Counted from the stretch's first letter, positions 44,819 through 56,959 are shown. The stretch: DNA of 64,000 nt from Pararge aegeria (GCF_905163445.1 NC_053194.1:16906921-16970920), one strand, 5' to 3'. A program made the numbers and translations. Notes: generated by a model from the sequence alone, not told the origin.

Positions 44819-45619
44819 CATCGACTTTAAGATGTCCGATCTACAAAATTCTAAGCAATATTCAAACCCCAATGATCAAATAATAATTATATTACAACAT
44901 TTAGTGTTAATTGCAGCAGTTAGTAGTTAACCGAAATGATTACCTATTTCAATATTTTTTTGCCGCTTGAAACTTCCGCAACTTGAACTTATGAATTGAT
45001 GACCGCCGTCGCCCTTTACACTCGATTTAGTATGCTTCTTATACACCAGTCTGTTAATAGACTAATCTTTATATTTTTACCAAAGAATACGGATTGGAAA
45101 TCTCTCCAAGATTTACTGGGTCACTGTTGTTCACATGATTGTACGAATTTTGTTATTCGATAATAAAATATTTGATTTCCCGTCCTTAAAAACTGTGGTA
45201 ACGGTATAACTTATAACTTTAAAAAAAAAAAGGTACGGGACCCTGAGTGTCTGACGCACACTTGGTCAATTTTTTATCATACATTTATCGAATGACAACG
45301 GCTGTAAAACCCCCAGTTGTTTTGAATATACCAACCACCTCGGAAAATATTCGACATAAAACTTTTGGATTTCTGAATGTTTTTAAGGTAAAAATTGAAT
45401 GACACTTTGACGGTAGGAAAACACCGGAAACAAAACAATAAAGTAAGTTGCTGTAGAAAACTCGACAGTAGAAACAGTGATGTAATTTATTCATTCTATT
45501 ATTATGAAGCGGGGATAGTGTAGTAATCGGTGATAGTCTAGAGGTCAGGGCTACGTGTTCTCTTTCAGGGGGACTTTTTCAACTAACTCTACGCCAAAAA
45601 TAAAGTTGTATTCAATAAA

Positions 45620-45735
45620 TAAATAAATATACTACGACAATACACACATCGCCATCTAGCCCCAAATTAAGCGTAGCTCGTGTTATGGGTACTAAGATAG
45701 CTGATGAATATTTTTATCAATGTAATTAAGTCAAT
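45620..45735 (-). mobile_element. SINE family 1 tail fragment
   Basis: Tail half only, from actacgacaatacacacatc to ctgatgaatatttttatc. Confidence 0.7.
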
Positions 45736-46094
45736 CAATGTAATAAAATTTAATTAAAATACACATAAATACACACAAGTTTAAGTGTTATTATTTGTCT
45801 AACTGAAGGCGATGTTTAATAGTATTTATTTACTTTAATCTAAGTATTTATTAAATGGTATATAGTTTATGTATTAGTATTTTTTTTAAATATTTATTAT
45901 ATGCTAGATGTATTTGTGTATTTTAGTTTATGTATTCTATACGTATATATTTATTTTTCACAGTTAGTTCTCCTCTTTTTTTCCTAATTCTAAGGTTGTC
46001 TGGCAGAGATCGCTACTAAGCGATAAGGCCGCCTTTTGTACTCCTATTTTTATTTTTCGTTTTTTTCTTGTATAATTCTTAATGTGGTGTACAA

Positions 46095-46257
46095 ATAAAG
46101 AGTTATAAATACTTATTATATATATATATATACAGATAAACACCCAGACACTGAAATTCATATTCATCACACAAACATTTTTTCCAGTTGTGGGAATCGA
46201 ACCCACGGCCTTGGCCGCAGAAAGCAGGGTCGCTACCCACTGCGCCAACCGGCTGTC
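46095..46257 (-). mobile_element. SINE family 1 with (TA)n
   Basis: Antisense head and body. A (ta)n microsatellite at 46118-46132 has expanded within the body, and the tail is missing. It abuts a LINE-like 3' UTR (ataaggccgccttttgtact) at 45960-46095. Confidence 0.75.
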
Positions 46258-46261
46258 ATTT

Positions 46262-47490
46262 GTCGCTTAGTGAGGGAGTGGACAAACACACAGTTATATT
46301 TAGGTATAAAATAAAGTAAGAATTTGACGTTAACATAAATTACAATTAAATCCAAATGACGCTAATGCATAGGTATATTGTAATTATGACAAAACTAATG
46401 CTTAATTTATTCACCCAGTAATTAGTAAAAGCAACACAATTACCGCTTTGCTTAACGTGCCAATTATTATGTAATTAGCGCTTCAGTGCCATAAACATTG
46501 TCATTACATTAAAATATTGACTGTCTGGTACATAATTATTTTTGCCAACCTCTGGCCGCCATAAACATTTGTAAAACTATGGATAACTTGATTCCATAGT
46601 TTTTCAGGTCTTGATATAACCGAAACTGCTTATCCAAGTTAGTATGGCTATGTTTGTTGTGTCTGTCTGTTTGGTTGCTTGTCTGTTTGTTTGTTATCTA
46701 TGTTTGGCTCAACCCTTAAACCAATCTGGGTAACCTGGAAATGCACAAAGGATTATACTTAATCCGGAAGAAATGTTTGTAAATGCATTTGAAATGGATG
46801 GCAACGCATTTTTAATTAAAATGGTGATATTTTGCATTTGCATCCTTCAGACGGCCCTTTTACCCTGGGGTTAACAAAAGGTTCCTGCAGGTTTTTTTAA
46901 TCACTTCGTGCGCGTTTAAAAATCCAAAATAAACTCGGACCAAGTCGCTGGCAACAGATTTACTACTTTAATAGAATTCAACAGATTAATTAATAAGTCT
47001 AAATAATTCGGGATTCTAAAAATGTTTTACAGCAGCTAAAACGCAAGAAATAAATAATCTCTAAAACAGTTTTAAGTCAAAACATACAGTCGAATTCAGG
47101 ACCTATCCCTTTTTTTGAGTCAGTTGGAAAGAAATCGCTCGGTAGAAAAATGTTCTTCAACCAAAGTTATATGCTTTAATACGATAAACAAGTTTCTGAA
47201 ACTCTTAGAAGCCCTGTAGGAAGCAGTTTGCAAAAGTTTCTTAAAATAATAAAACTGTTGTCTGAGTTCGTTAGCATCGGGAATGTTTTTAATATAAACA
47301 TAATCTGGAAACTTTCATAACTTTACTCTGTGCTTAATTTATCCCTATCAATATCCAAATAAGAATTTAACTGGGATGTTAATTCTATCAGCTGGGAACT
47401 GAGAACTTTTCCTTGCAATTACGTACTGCATTCACTGACAGAAAATCCTACTTACTCTCTTTTCATTTAAAAAAATAATTTAATATTGCA
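46262..47490. other. Repeat-poor stretch with homeodomain-type motifs
   Basis: No coding region. 46420-46580 holds cagtaattagtaa, atgtaattagcgc and two gccataaacatt motifs close together. It is one of few stretches in this half of the window free of recognisable repeats. Confidence 0.35.
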
Positions 47491-47589
47491 ACTTATGTAG
47501 GCCTTCTACCAAATGGTACTTTATCTGTCGTTAGTATTTTCTTAAAGCAGAGTAACAAGTAATAAATAAATATGAATAAATATAAATAA

Positions 47590-47814
47590 ATAAACACATT
47601 CTGACAATACACACATAGCCATCTAGCCCCAAAGTAAGCGTAGCTTGTGTTATGGATACTATGATGACTGATGAATATTTTTATGAATAATAAACATAAA
47701 TACTTATAAAATACACATAAACACCCAGACACTGAAAAACAATTATTTTTATCACACAAACATTTTCCAGTTGTGGGAATCGTACCCACGGCTTTGGACT
47801 CAATAAGCAGGGTC
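47590..47814 (-). mobile_element. SINE family 1 cut by a foldback element
   Basis: The antisense copy runs normally to ggactcaataagcagggtc and then stops. The outer arm of the 0.9-kb inverted repeat begins there. Confidence 0.78.
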
Positions 47815-48725
47815 AGTTCATCAGGGGAGTTCATCGTTTTTTTTTACCAAACTGAAGGTAAAATTTCCAAACAAAACTGTTGATGCAAAAATCAAACTAT
47901 CCAAACAAAAATGAGCATAACTTTTTTACCAACTTCTATTTAACGATATAACTGAACTAGGTTCCGGATAGGTAGATATGGTGGGTATAATACTGACATA
48001 CATAAAGACCCCAACCAGCCTTTGGTTTTCGAACCTATATAACATCACAGCTGTGAAATATTGATTCGTGTTAAACTTTTTTAAAAACCTTTTAGGAAAT
48101 AACTAACAACATTCACAGCATGGTATTTTACTCTCTTTTTTTTGTTTCACTACAAGCTATCTCTTGTCCTGGTAAGTGATTATGCAGTCTTAGATGGTAC
48201 CTACGGGCTAACCTGTAAGGGGTATGAGGTACATAAAAGTTGAAAACGTAATTGGTTTTTACATGACATCGTACCTGGACGCTAAATCTCATAACAGCAT
48301 GTCTGTGTCAGTAGCCTCCCACCAGCCAAAATATATTTTTCACAGATTGTTCACAATTATATGTAGCACGATAGTATTTATCATCTAAGAGGTTATAAAA
48401 TTATACTATAGCGGTTGTCGTTGAGTTAGTTATTTCCTAAAAGGTTTTTAACGTTATGAAAAAAGTTTAACACGAATCAATATTTCACAGATATAGGTTC
48501 GAAAACCAAAGGCTGGTTGGGGTCTTTTTGTATGTCAGTATTATACCCACCATATCTACCTATCCGGAACCCAGTTCAGTTATATCGTTGAATATAGAAG
48601 TTGGTAAAAAAGTTATGCTCATTTTTGTTTGGATAGTTTGATTTTTGCATCAACAGTTTTGTTTGGAAATTTTACCTTCAGTTGGTAAAAAAAACGATGA
48701 ACTCCCCTGATGGACTGACCCTGCT
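47806..48725. mobile_element. Foldback element with ~305-bp arms
   Basis: The left arm 47806-48110 and right arm 48414-48725 are inverted copies with few differences (shared ttcatcaggggagttcatcg, ggtaggtagatatggtggg-like core). The 300-bp spacer includes a SINE-2 fragment at 48150-48345. No coding frame. The outermost bases of the left arm belong to the SINE-1 it interrupts. Confidence 0.8.
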
Positions 48726-48904
48726 GACTGTATTGACATCTGTATTGACTGATAATATAGTTAAAATTTTAATCTTCATACTTATTTTATCCTGTACCAG
48801 CTTTTACCCGCGGCTTCGCTCGCGGACTAATTTGTAAATCTGTGCCAGAAGGAAGCGACCGCTACTTAATTAATAGCAGTAAAACATATTGTGATTATAA
48901 ATAA

Positions 48905-49115
48905 ATTAATATACTACGTCAATACACACATCGCCATCTAGCCCCAAAGTAAGCGTAGCCTGTGTTATGGGAGATAGGTGATGATAATTTATTTATGAAA
49001 ATAATGCACATAAATACGTATAATACAAACATTTCTTTCCAGTTGTGGATATCAAACACACGGCCTTGAACGCAGAAAGCAGGGTCGCTGCCCGCTGCGC
49101 TAACAAGCTGTCTTT
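48905..49115 (-). mobile_element. SINE family 1, diverged
   Basis: Antisense copy with tactacgtcaatacacacatc, gccccaaagtaagcgtagcc and a degraded B-box (gatatcaaacacacggcc). Confidence 0.72.
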
Positions 49116-49469
49116 TATGTAAGATGAATAGAGCAATTTGATAAAAACTTAACTGTCAGTTTAACAAGAAACCAACATCGTGTTGTAAATCAGCCAGCCT
49201 TTATATAGAAAGCGTTAACGAGTAGTTTTTTTATGAAATTTTTATGACATAACGTTTCAGAAAACACACATTTTTATATATTTTTCCGCACACTTTTATC
49301 TAAACTATTCACTTCATTAAACACTAATAAAAAACACCCTGATATTCCTTAGCTTGCCGGTTTTACTACATTTCAGTGGATAGTTTTTTTGTATTTAGCA
49401 GCCATATCAGTCTTGGTTACCAGATAAGATAACTTAAAGATTATGATTTAAAATAATGTCAAGTAACTC

Positions 49470-49890
49470 CTTGACTGCAATCTCACCTAGTGGTAAGTGA
49501 TGATAGAGATAAGAACGAGGTGAAGATAAGGACTAAGATAGTAACGGGCTTACATGTTAGGGGGTATAGCAGCTATATGAAACATACGTGGGAAGGACAT
49601 ATAGCTCGGAAGGAGAACTTTTGGTGCAAACGGAAGCCATGGGGAGAAAAGCGCCCTCAAGGACGACCAAAAATGCGTTGGGAGGACGACATAAAGAAGG
49701 TAGCCGGTTCGAACTGGATTCACACAGTCAACGTCGCGAGACTTGGAATATGTTGAAAAAGGCCAACACGTATTTGGTCGAAAAAGGCTAAAGAAGAAGA
49801 GTTAAACATTTACCCCTAATCGGTTTCTAAGCGAAAACCGTTCCTTCTTCATCGGTAAGGTGGTAAACAGCCACGGTCAAGCCACACGCC
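49470..49890 (-). mobile_element. SINE family 2 split by an RTE fragment
   Basis: Tail and part of the body at 49470-49565 (cttgactgcaatctcaccta) and more body at 49805-49890 (acccctaatcggtttctaag, ggtggtaaacagccacggtc) flank the RTE piece at 49570-49800. Confidence 0.65.
49570..49800 (+). mobile_element. RTE LINE 3' fragment inside a SINE
   Basis: Translation gives WEGHIARKENFW, GEKRPQGRPKMRWEDDIKKV and AGSNWIHTV, the conserved C-terminal block of RTE elements (compare WAGHIARR...GRPQTRWTDDIRRVAG at 50.9 kb), but from a different subfamily. SINE-2 sequence lies on both sides (49470-49565, 49805-49890). Confidence 0.65.
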
Positions 49891-49959
49891 ACATAGGAAA
49901 GCTGGCGATGAAGCCCTAGTTCTTCACCAGTATAAACCTATTATCGAAACATTACAGGG

Positions 49960-50244
49960 TGAGACCCGCTGAAACTGTCCGATTTGGAAAATGAATCCAG
50001 TGTTGGACAGCGCATTAATCGAGAAAGGCTTTAGGCTATATATCATAACGCTAAGTGCAATAGGAGCGTAGCACCAGTAAATAATGTTTCAATATCGGTT
50101 TTATTTCCTTGTATGAATCACAAAGTTGTTTCCCTTTCTAAAAAAGGACTTTTTTTTAAAAGTTCTAAAAAAAAATTCTGCGACAGCATGTATCTATCTT
50201 TTAAGGTTGACTTATACGCGGACAAAGGCCGGAGAGCCCGCTAG
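49960..50244 (+). mobile_element. Helitron-like element (second subfamily)
   Basis: Body ggacagcgcattaatcgaga, tatcataacgctaagtgcaa; end gagagcccgCTAG. It lies between SINE-2 pieces. Confidence 0.55.
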
Positions 50245-50262
50245 TATTTTATATTTTGGTGA

Positions 50263-50412
50263 CCTCTCTGGCGCAACGGTGAGCGCTGGCTATGAATTTA
50301 AGTAGGAGGTCCCGGGTTCACTTACTGACAGAGGCAATATGAGAATTCAGATTTTCTGAATTTTCTCTGGTCTGGTCTGGTGGGTGGCTTTGGCCGTGGC
50401 TAGTTACCATGT
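50263..50412 (+). mobile_element. SINE family 2 head and body
   Basis: Head gacctctctggcgcaacggt, B-box gtcccgggttcacttac and body ggctttggccgtggctagtt. The 3' half is missing. Confidence 0.78.
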
Positions 50413-50709
50413 GAAACGCTGAAAGAATTTTCCAAATCGGACCAGTACTTCCTGAGATCATCCTGTTGAAGTAAACAAATAAAAAACAAACTCTTCAGCT
50501 TTACATATTAGTATAAGATAATTTAAATACCATGTCAGGCTAGCTACGTATCAATAGATTTCTATAGTTTTCAAACAATAGGTACGCAGTATATAAACTC
50601 AGACACTATTTACATATTAATAGCTGCGATAGTTCACACCTGTATCAAATGATTCCCCAAGTTCCAAAGTCGTAAAGTAAATCGTCGGCGAGGCGTGCAT
50701 GCTGCATAG

Positions 50710-52888
50710 TCATCATCATCATCATCTCAACCAATTGACGTCCACTGCTGGACATAGGTCTTTTGTAGGGAGTTCCACAATGCACGGTCCTGGGCCGCTT
50801 GCCTCCAACGGCTCCCAGCTACTCGCCTGATGTCATCTGTCCACCTCGTTTGGGGCCGACCTACGCTGCGTTTACCGGTGCGGGGTCGCCATTCCAGCAC
50901 CTTAAGACCCCAACGTCCATCGGTTCTCCGAGCTATGTGCCCCGCCCATTGCCACTTCAGCTTCGCAACTCGCTGAGCTATGTCGGTAACTCTAGTTCTT
51001 CTACGGATCTCCTCATTTCTGATTTGATCACGTAGAGATACTCCTAACATAGCTCTCTCCATCGCCCGCTGAGTGACTCTGAGCCTTCTTATGAGGCCCA
51101 TAGTTAGCGACCATGTCTCTGATCCGTAAGTCATCACTGGCAACACGCACTGTTCGAAGACTTTAGTCTTCAGGCACTGGGGGATTTTGGACGAGAAGAT
51201 GTCACGAAGTTTCCCGAACGCTGCCCATCCGAGTTGGATTCGGCGGTTTACCTCTTTCTCGAAATTGGACCTACCTAACTGGATCGTGTGTCCTAGGTAT
51301 ATATACTCGTCTACAATTTCGAGTGCAGAGTTCCCAACAATTATTGGGTGGAGCGCAACATGAGCGTTAGACATAATTTTCGTCTTGCTCATGTTCATAC
51401 GAAGGCCCACCTGTTGAGAAACTCTGCTGAGGTCATTGAGCATCGCATTAAGGTCTTCCAGAGTCTCTGCCATTATGACTACATCGTCGGCAAACCGAAG
51501 TTGAGTGATGTACTCGCCGTTAATGTTGATGCCAAGCCCGTTCCAATCCAGAAGCTTAAAAACGTCCTCCAACGCAGCGGTAAACAGCTTCGGGGAGATA
51601 ACATCTCCCTGTCGCACTCCTCGCTGCAGTTGGATCGGTTTCGTAGTCTGGTCCTGTATACGGACTGACATAGTGGCGTTTTTGTACAAACACTTCAAAA
51701 CTTCGATGTACCGGTAGTCAATTCGGCATCTCTGCAGTGACCTTAACACAGCCCAGGTTTCCACCGAATCAAAGGCTTTCTCATAGTCCACAAACGCTAA
51801 GCAAAGTGGCCGGTTATACTCTTGAGTCTTCTGTATAACCTGCCGCAGCGTATGTATGTGGTCTATGGTACTGAAGCCCTTTCGGAAACCGGCTTGTTCA
51901 GGAGGCTGGAAGTCGTCGAACCTATTCGCGAGACGATTCGTAATGACTCTTGAGAACAACTTGTAGACATGGCTCAACAGCGAGATAGGTCTGTAGTTCT
52001 TCAGCAAGGTATTATCACCTTTTTTGAAGAACAGAACAACCACGCTCCTGTGCCATGCCTCTGGCGTTGTGCCTTGATGAATGACGGAATTGAACAACCG
52101 CTGAAGGACTTTAAGTATCGGTTTTCCACCCGCTTTCAGGAGTTCTGCTGTGATTCCGTCATCACCCGGTGCCTTGTTGTTCTTAAGTTGTTTGAGAGCC
52201 ATACTAATCTCGTAAAGGCTGACGTCCGGGATATCTTCAGTGAAGTGTCGGGTCAATTTGGCTCTAGGGTCTTTAGCCAAACTTTCAACAGGCTTTTGTG
52301 TTGAGGTGTATAACTGTCCATAGAATTTCTCAACCTCACTCAGGATCTCTGGTTTAGAAGATATGAGACTACCATTGTCAGTCTTCAGGCGAGTCAACAG
52401 GCTCTGTCCGATAGACAGATCTCTTGCGAACACTTTCGAGCCTTTGTTGCGCTCAATGGCGACTTTAATTTTCTCAGTGTTAAAGTGTCGCAAGTCTTTC
52501 GTCTGCAACTTCGAGATCTGTCTATTAATACGCCGATATTCAGACGCATCTTTTGAAGACTGTAGTCTCATTTCTTGTCTCTTCTCCATAAGCCCGAGTG
52601 TATGGGCTGAGAACTTTTTGGTTCTATGTTTACGGTGGGTCTTAAAGAACTTGGACCCAACCGTATGGACAGTTTCCACAAGCCTGTTGTTAAGATCGTT
52701 CACAGAATCGCAGTCCAGGCAATCAAACCGGTTTTGCAGCTCCAGTTGAAAGCTCTCGGGGTTTTGGATATGAGCACGAGTAGGCCGGAGCGTAGACTTT
52801 ACCAGTCTGACCCTTTCCAGCTTTACATTTATATTCAATGTGCCTCTTACCATACGGTGATCGCTCCCGGTTTTCACCCTGTTGATCA
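50710..52888 (-). mobile_element. RTE-clade LINE, 5'-truncated, intact RT frame, with TSD
   Basis: A single unbroken frame of 723 codons (52898-50727) encodes most of an RTE-type ORF2. The tail of the apurinic endonuclease survives (TGSDHRMVRGTL, residues 10-21). Reverse transcriptase motifs follow in order: KAPGDDGI (243-250), NYRPISLL (301-308), FVDYEKAFDS (369-378), GVRQGDVISP (427-436) and FADD (469-472) with the catalytic Asp pair. Near the C-terminus is the conserved block WAGHIARR...GRPQTRWTDDIRRVAG. The 3' end is a short (ATG)n repeat at 50710-50727. Direct repeats CATGCTGCATAG flank it at 50698-50709 and 52889-52900. The first Met-Gln-His of the frame therefore lie in the target duplication, and the insertion is truncated inside the endonuclease domain. 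No stops or frameshifts means it is young. It cannot move by itself without the endonuclease. Confidence 0.9.
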
Positions 52889-53036
52889 CATGCTGCATAG
52901 TGCGATCAATAATTCATGCACACGGCATCCCCGTGTAGTGTTGCCATCCCTTTATAGTTTATGAAATAATATTGATATTTTGACGACCTGGCGCAGCTGT
53001 AAGTTCTGTGGTGTCATAAGTGGGAGGTCTCAGATT

Positions 53037-53205
53037 CATAGAGAGTATGCACAGGGTATGCAGATGATATCTTTAAGAACATCTCCAGTACGAGTTATAA
53101 AAACCTTAAGGATAGGCATTGTAAGAGTTATAAAAAGCCTACCCTTAAGTATTTATAACTCGTACTGGAGATTTTCTTCATTTTAAATAATTGGCATACC
53201 CACTG
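53037..53205. mobile_element. Palindromic hAT-like MITE, copy 4
   Basis: Left end lost (starts catagagagtatgcacaggg), right end shortened. It lies after a SINE-2 head at 52981-53035. Confidence 0.7.
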
Positions 53206-53219
53206 CGACAGGGCTATTT

Positions 53220-54540
53220 AGTTTACTTTTTTTTTATAGATTATTTGACGGACTAAGCAAATCTAAAACTATCCACTATACCCAGACGTCCTGCAACTCT
53301 GCTCGTTACTCGTATTTTTTCTACAGAGATTGACGATATAATGAGTAGACATAATTCTCTCGTGGCGCGCATACAAGAGACGAACTTACGAGTAGAATAC
53401 TTTTTAGCCCAAGGAAACAAACATTTCCTGCGGGATTTAAAAAAAGGGACTAAATAACTTTGCGTTTTAACACTTAAATGTTATAAGATAAAGGACTAAA
53501 ACTTTCTTGCTTGAAAACGACACTTTAAATGTGACACTTATACGGTATCGTAGTTCACACCTGTAACAAACAAATTGCCAAGTTCTAAGCCTTAGTACAA
53601 TGTTCGCGAACTCGCAATCGAGTAGTCGTTTTGGATATTTTACTCTATATCGTCTAAGTATAAAGTAAAATTAAAAATATAAAAAACCCCCGACACAAAA
53701 ATTTAACCCTAAAAACTAACAACCTCATCAACAATTCAAGAGCTGTTGATCTTCCAACGGCTGATCAGATCACGGTTACCTTATCGTATACTTTTAATAT
53801 CATACAAATAACACGGTATCAAGTTTCGAATCGATCAGACATGTTAGTCAGATTCCCTCATCAACTAGAAAATAACGGATGATCTTCGAACGGCTGAACA
53901 GATTTTCATGACTAATGGCTAAGAACACTCGTGATAAAGTTATCTATAACACAAAAAAACTAAACGAAAATCGGTTAATCTGTTTGTGAGCTACGATACC
54001 ACAGATATATACACAGACAGACACGTTAAACTTATAACAACCCTCTCTTTTTGCGTTGGGGGTTAAAAATTGACCTGGTGAAACTCGTTTAAGAGTCGCC
54101 AATCGTACTTGTTGCAGTTATTGTCGGTAAATAAGAGCTTTTTTTATTAATGTAAAAAAAAGCTCCATATATCATTAGTAAAAAAAATAATTAAATAATA
54201 TATAATTTAATTTTTGCACAATTTGGATAAGATCCATTTTACTCTGATGCTCAAGTGTTTCGATACTCGAAAACGACTTCTCGATTCCGAGCGAGAAAAT
54301 GTTGTAGGAAAGCTACAGTTGGTATGATATTATCCATATGTATATAGTAGTAAGTTCGCCGGCATCGCGTGCAAACTGTATCGAGCGGTTTTAATTTATT
54401 CATGCTCGCTTTTCTTAACAACAATGTGTCTACTGCTTTAGCATCAGGAAGCTATTGAAATGGAATTGATTATGGGTAGGGAATATAATGAAATAAGTTA
54501 TTACACGAAAGTTATCGTTTACGAATGAACAAGTATTTAA
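53220..54540. other. AT-rich DNA, no gene seen
   Basis: A Helitron-like body is suggested at 53830-54060 (cggttaatctgtttgtgagc, ttttgcgttgggggtt). No ends found. Confidence 0.35.
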
Positions 54541-54595
54541 ATACAATATTTGAATAACCCCCAAAACAAAGAGAGTTGTGAAAAAAAAGTGTTAT

Positions 54596-54720
54596 TCGGC
54601 CATCTTGGATTTAAAATTTGTCATAGTATTAGTATACACCTATTAGAATTTTCTTGCCGGCTTCCTCTCGTTAGAATCTGCCTTGAATACTATGACAAAT
54701 TTCAAATCAAAGATGGCCGA
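54596..54720. repeat. Hairpin, 35-bp arms
   Basis: tcggccatcttggatttaaa... (54596-54630) is inverted at 54686-54720 with two mismatches. The 55-bp loop holds a LINE 3' UTR fragment (ttcttgccggcttcctctcg). Confidence 0.8.
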
Positions 54721-54869
54721 TACCACAAAATATCGAATTACCTTTTTTATCATAACTCCTTCAATACAGGTGTACTAGGGCTATGCAGCTACGGGTCGAC
54801 TAGGGCCTAAACCTTCTCATTGTGGGAGGAGACCCGTGCCTTAGTGGGCTTGTAATGTTATTTATTTCG

Positions 54870-55075
54870 AAAATTAATCTTAATTTGCTATATTCCGTAA
54901 AAAGCAGGAGAATCTATATGGTGTAATGTATATTTTCTTCAATTTGTACACTCCTCACCTAAAAGGTATTTAGCAATGTACTCTCAAAAAATAAAATAAG
55001 CTTTATTTTCATTATATATCATAGAATTCCGCAAAACGTCTGCTCCTATCCAATATTTAGGGCGGTTATAGGTTA
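54870..55075. repeat. Interspersed repeat family gcggagtatagcaaa, copy
   Basis: Contains gctatattccgtaaaaagca, atctatatggtgtaatgtat and tgtacactcctcacctaaaa. Confidence 0.58.
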
Positions 55076-55254
55076 ATATGAAGATGACTGAATGACGGGT
55101 TTTTAAAACATTTAAATTTTGTTAGTAACCAATCAAATTTCTTCATTGTAATTATGCGAGATTGAGATAAATTTCATTGTTTGAATGAATTGAATGAATG
55201 TTAGATTGGAGCCACCCTTACTTTCATCTTCCGCAATAAAGAAAAATAATTGTA

Positions 55255-55400
55255 AATGTTGATGTTGGAAAAGAGCAACTACTGAGTTTCATGCTGGCTC
55301 TTCTCGGTAGAATCTGTGTCCGAACCAGTGGTAGAGTCACTACATGCATACATACTTGACCTTATCCTACTTAAAATAAATTAATTTTGAATTTGAATTT
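55255..55400 (+). mobile_element. LINE 3' UTR copy
   Basis: Reads atgttgatgttggaaaagag, gtagagtcactaca and ends in a (gaattt)n-like tail. It is useful as the uninterrupted reference for the split host LINE at 26-28 kb. Confidence 0.65.
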
Positions 55401-55785
55401 GAATCCGAATCCGTACCGAAAAAACAAACAAGCACACACACTTTCCCATTTATAATTTCAGTATAGAATAATTCCCAAGTTCCTAGCTCGCTCGTAAAAT
55501 TCATGGGCTTCGCGTGCAGACTGTATCGAACGCTGTTCAAACATTCATGTGCAGGGGTCGACTAGGATGTACTTCTTTATAGCTTACCGATACCCTGCGG
55601 AACAATGCAGTGTTGTACTCTCGGACAGATTCTCCTGCTTTTCGCGGAGTGTAGCAAACTAAGACTAATATTCAATGTTTTCACATTTTAAAATTTGTTT
55701 TATTTAGCCCCCATTGCAAAAACAACGGTGTGTTACAAGTTTGACGTGCTTCTGTGTGTGAGTGTGTGTATGTGTGTTGTGTGCC

Positions 55786-55989
55786 CAGTGGCGTGAAACA
55801 AGGTATGCACTAAGCGAGCAGAGAGTATAAAATGAAAAAAAATCTCCAGTTCGAGTTACAAAAAACTTACAGATAGGCTTTGTAAGAGTTATAAAAAGCC
55901 TACCCTTAAGTTTTTATAACTTCTGCTGGAGATTTTCTTTATTTTATATCATCTGCATACCCCTTGCATACCCTCTATGCACGCCACTG
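55786..55989. mobile_element. Palindromic hAT-like MITE, copy 5
   Basis: Full length with CAGTGGCGTG and CACGCCACTG ends. Flanks tgtgtgcc and tgtgtatc match at six of eight positions. Confidence 0.76.
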
Positions 55990-56959
55990 TGTGTATCTTA
56001 CTGTGGCATCGTAGGTGCCGAATGGTAGAACCGATTTTGATTTTGTATATTTTTGGAGAGGTAAATTAGGTGGGAGTGGTTTTCTATCAAATAGATAGAT
56101 AGAAATCGAAACAAGATGACCTCCGCGACAAAATGGCATATTTTTTACTACTACCTGACAATTTCCTTGTTGTATACCTTTTACGTTATTTTTACGGGTT
56201 TTGTTTTAAAATTTTTATTTATTTTATACCGGTGCATTACACTATACTCCTTTGTAATGAGGTATGTAACTATTTATTTATTTATTTAATCGAAAAATAC
56301 AAAAAAAAAGTATTACATTTAAAAGGTGTAAAACATAAACAACTAAGAGTTTTACCGTTACACCCTGCGCCGTCGACAATTATTGGCCGTGAATAAAACA
56401 CGCTAAATTCTAAAATTATATTTATGGTAAACTAAACTAACGAATCATTAACTTATGACAAGTGAGTGTGACTAAGTAAGTGTTTTATCACCCGCAGCCT
56501 ATTAAACTTCCACTGCCGCATACAGCTTATCTCATATGATAGTCGATTGCAGAGCATAGATCCATCACGTTGTGGGTTGATGGGCTATCACGACTATTAT
56601 TGCAAGTTTGTGATTATAACCTGGACCGACAGCTTTTCGTGCTCTTCAAGGCATGAGGGTTGGCACCACATATTCGCATTATTATTTAAAGATATTTTCA
56701 GGACCTCGTGATTATCTTAGTCGAATTAGCTTACCACTAGTCACTTACAACGAGCAACTTAAATAACTTATAAATTTTTATAACATTTACCTGCATAGAT
56801 CCTTCTTAACTAATCTATCCTCAATTTAGACTTTAGAGGTGTTAAACACAAATCCAATATACCTAATATTGGATTTGTGTTCAAAAATAAAAATAAATAA
56901 AACATATATGGTATATGTATAATTTATTTCATTAATGAATGAATGAATGAATAAACATA

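Noticed and set aside
52363..52964. Plus-strand frames of 110-128 codons at 51.3-53.0 kb
   Set aside because: They are antisense shadows of the RTE reverse transcriptase frame, which has all the expected motifs on the minus strand.
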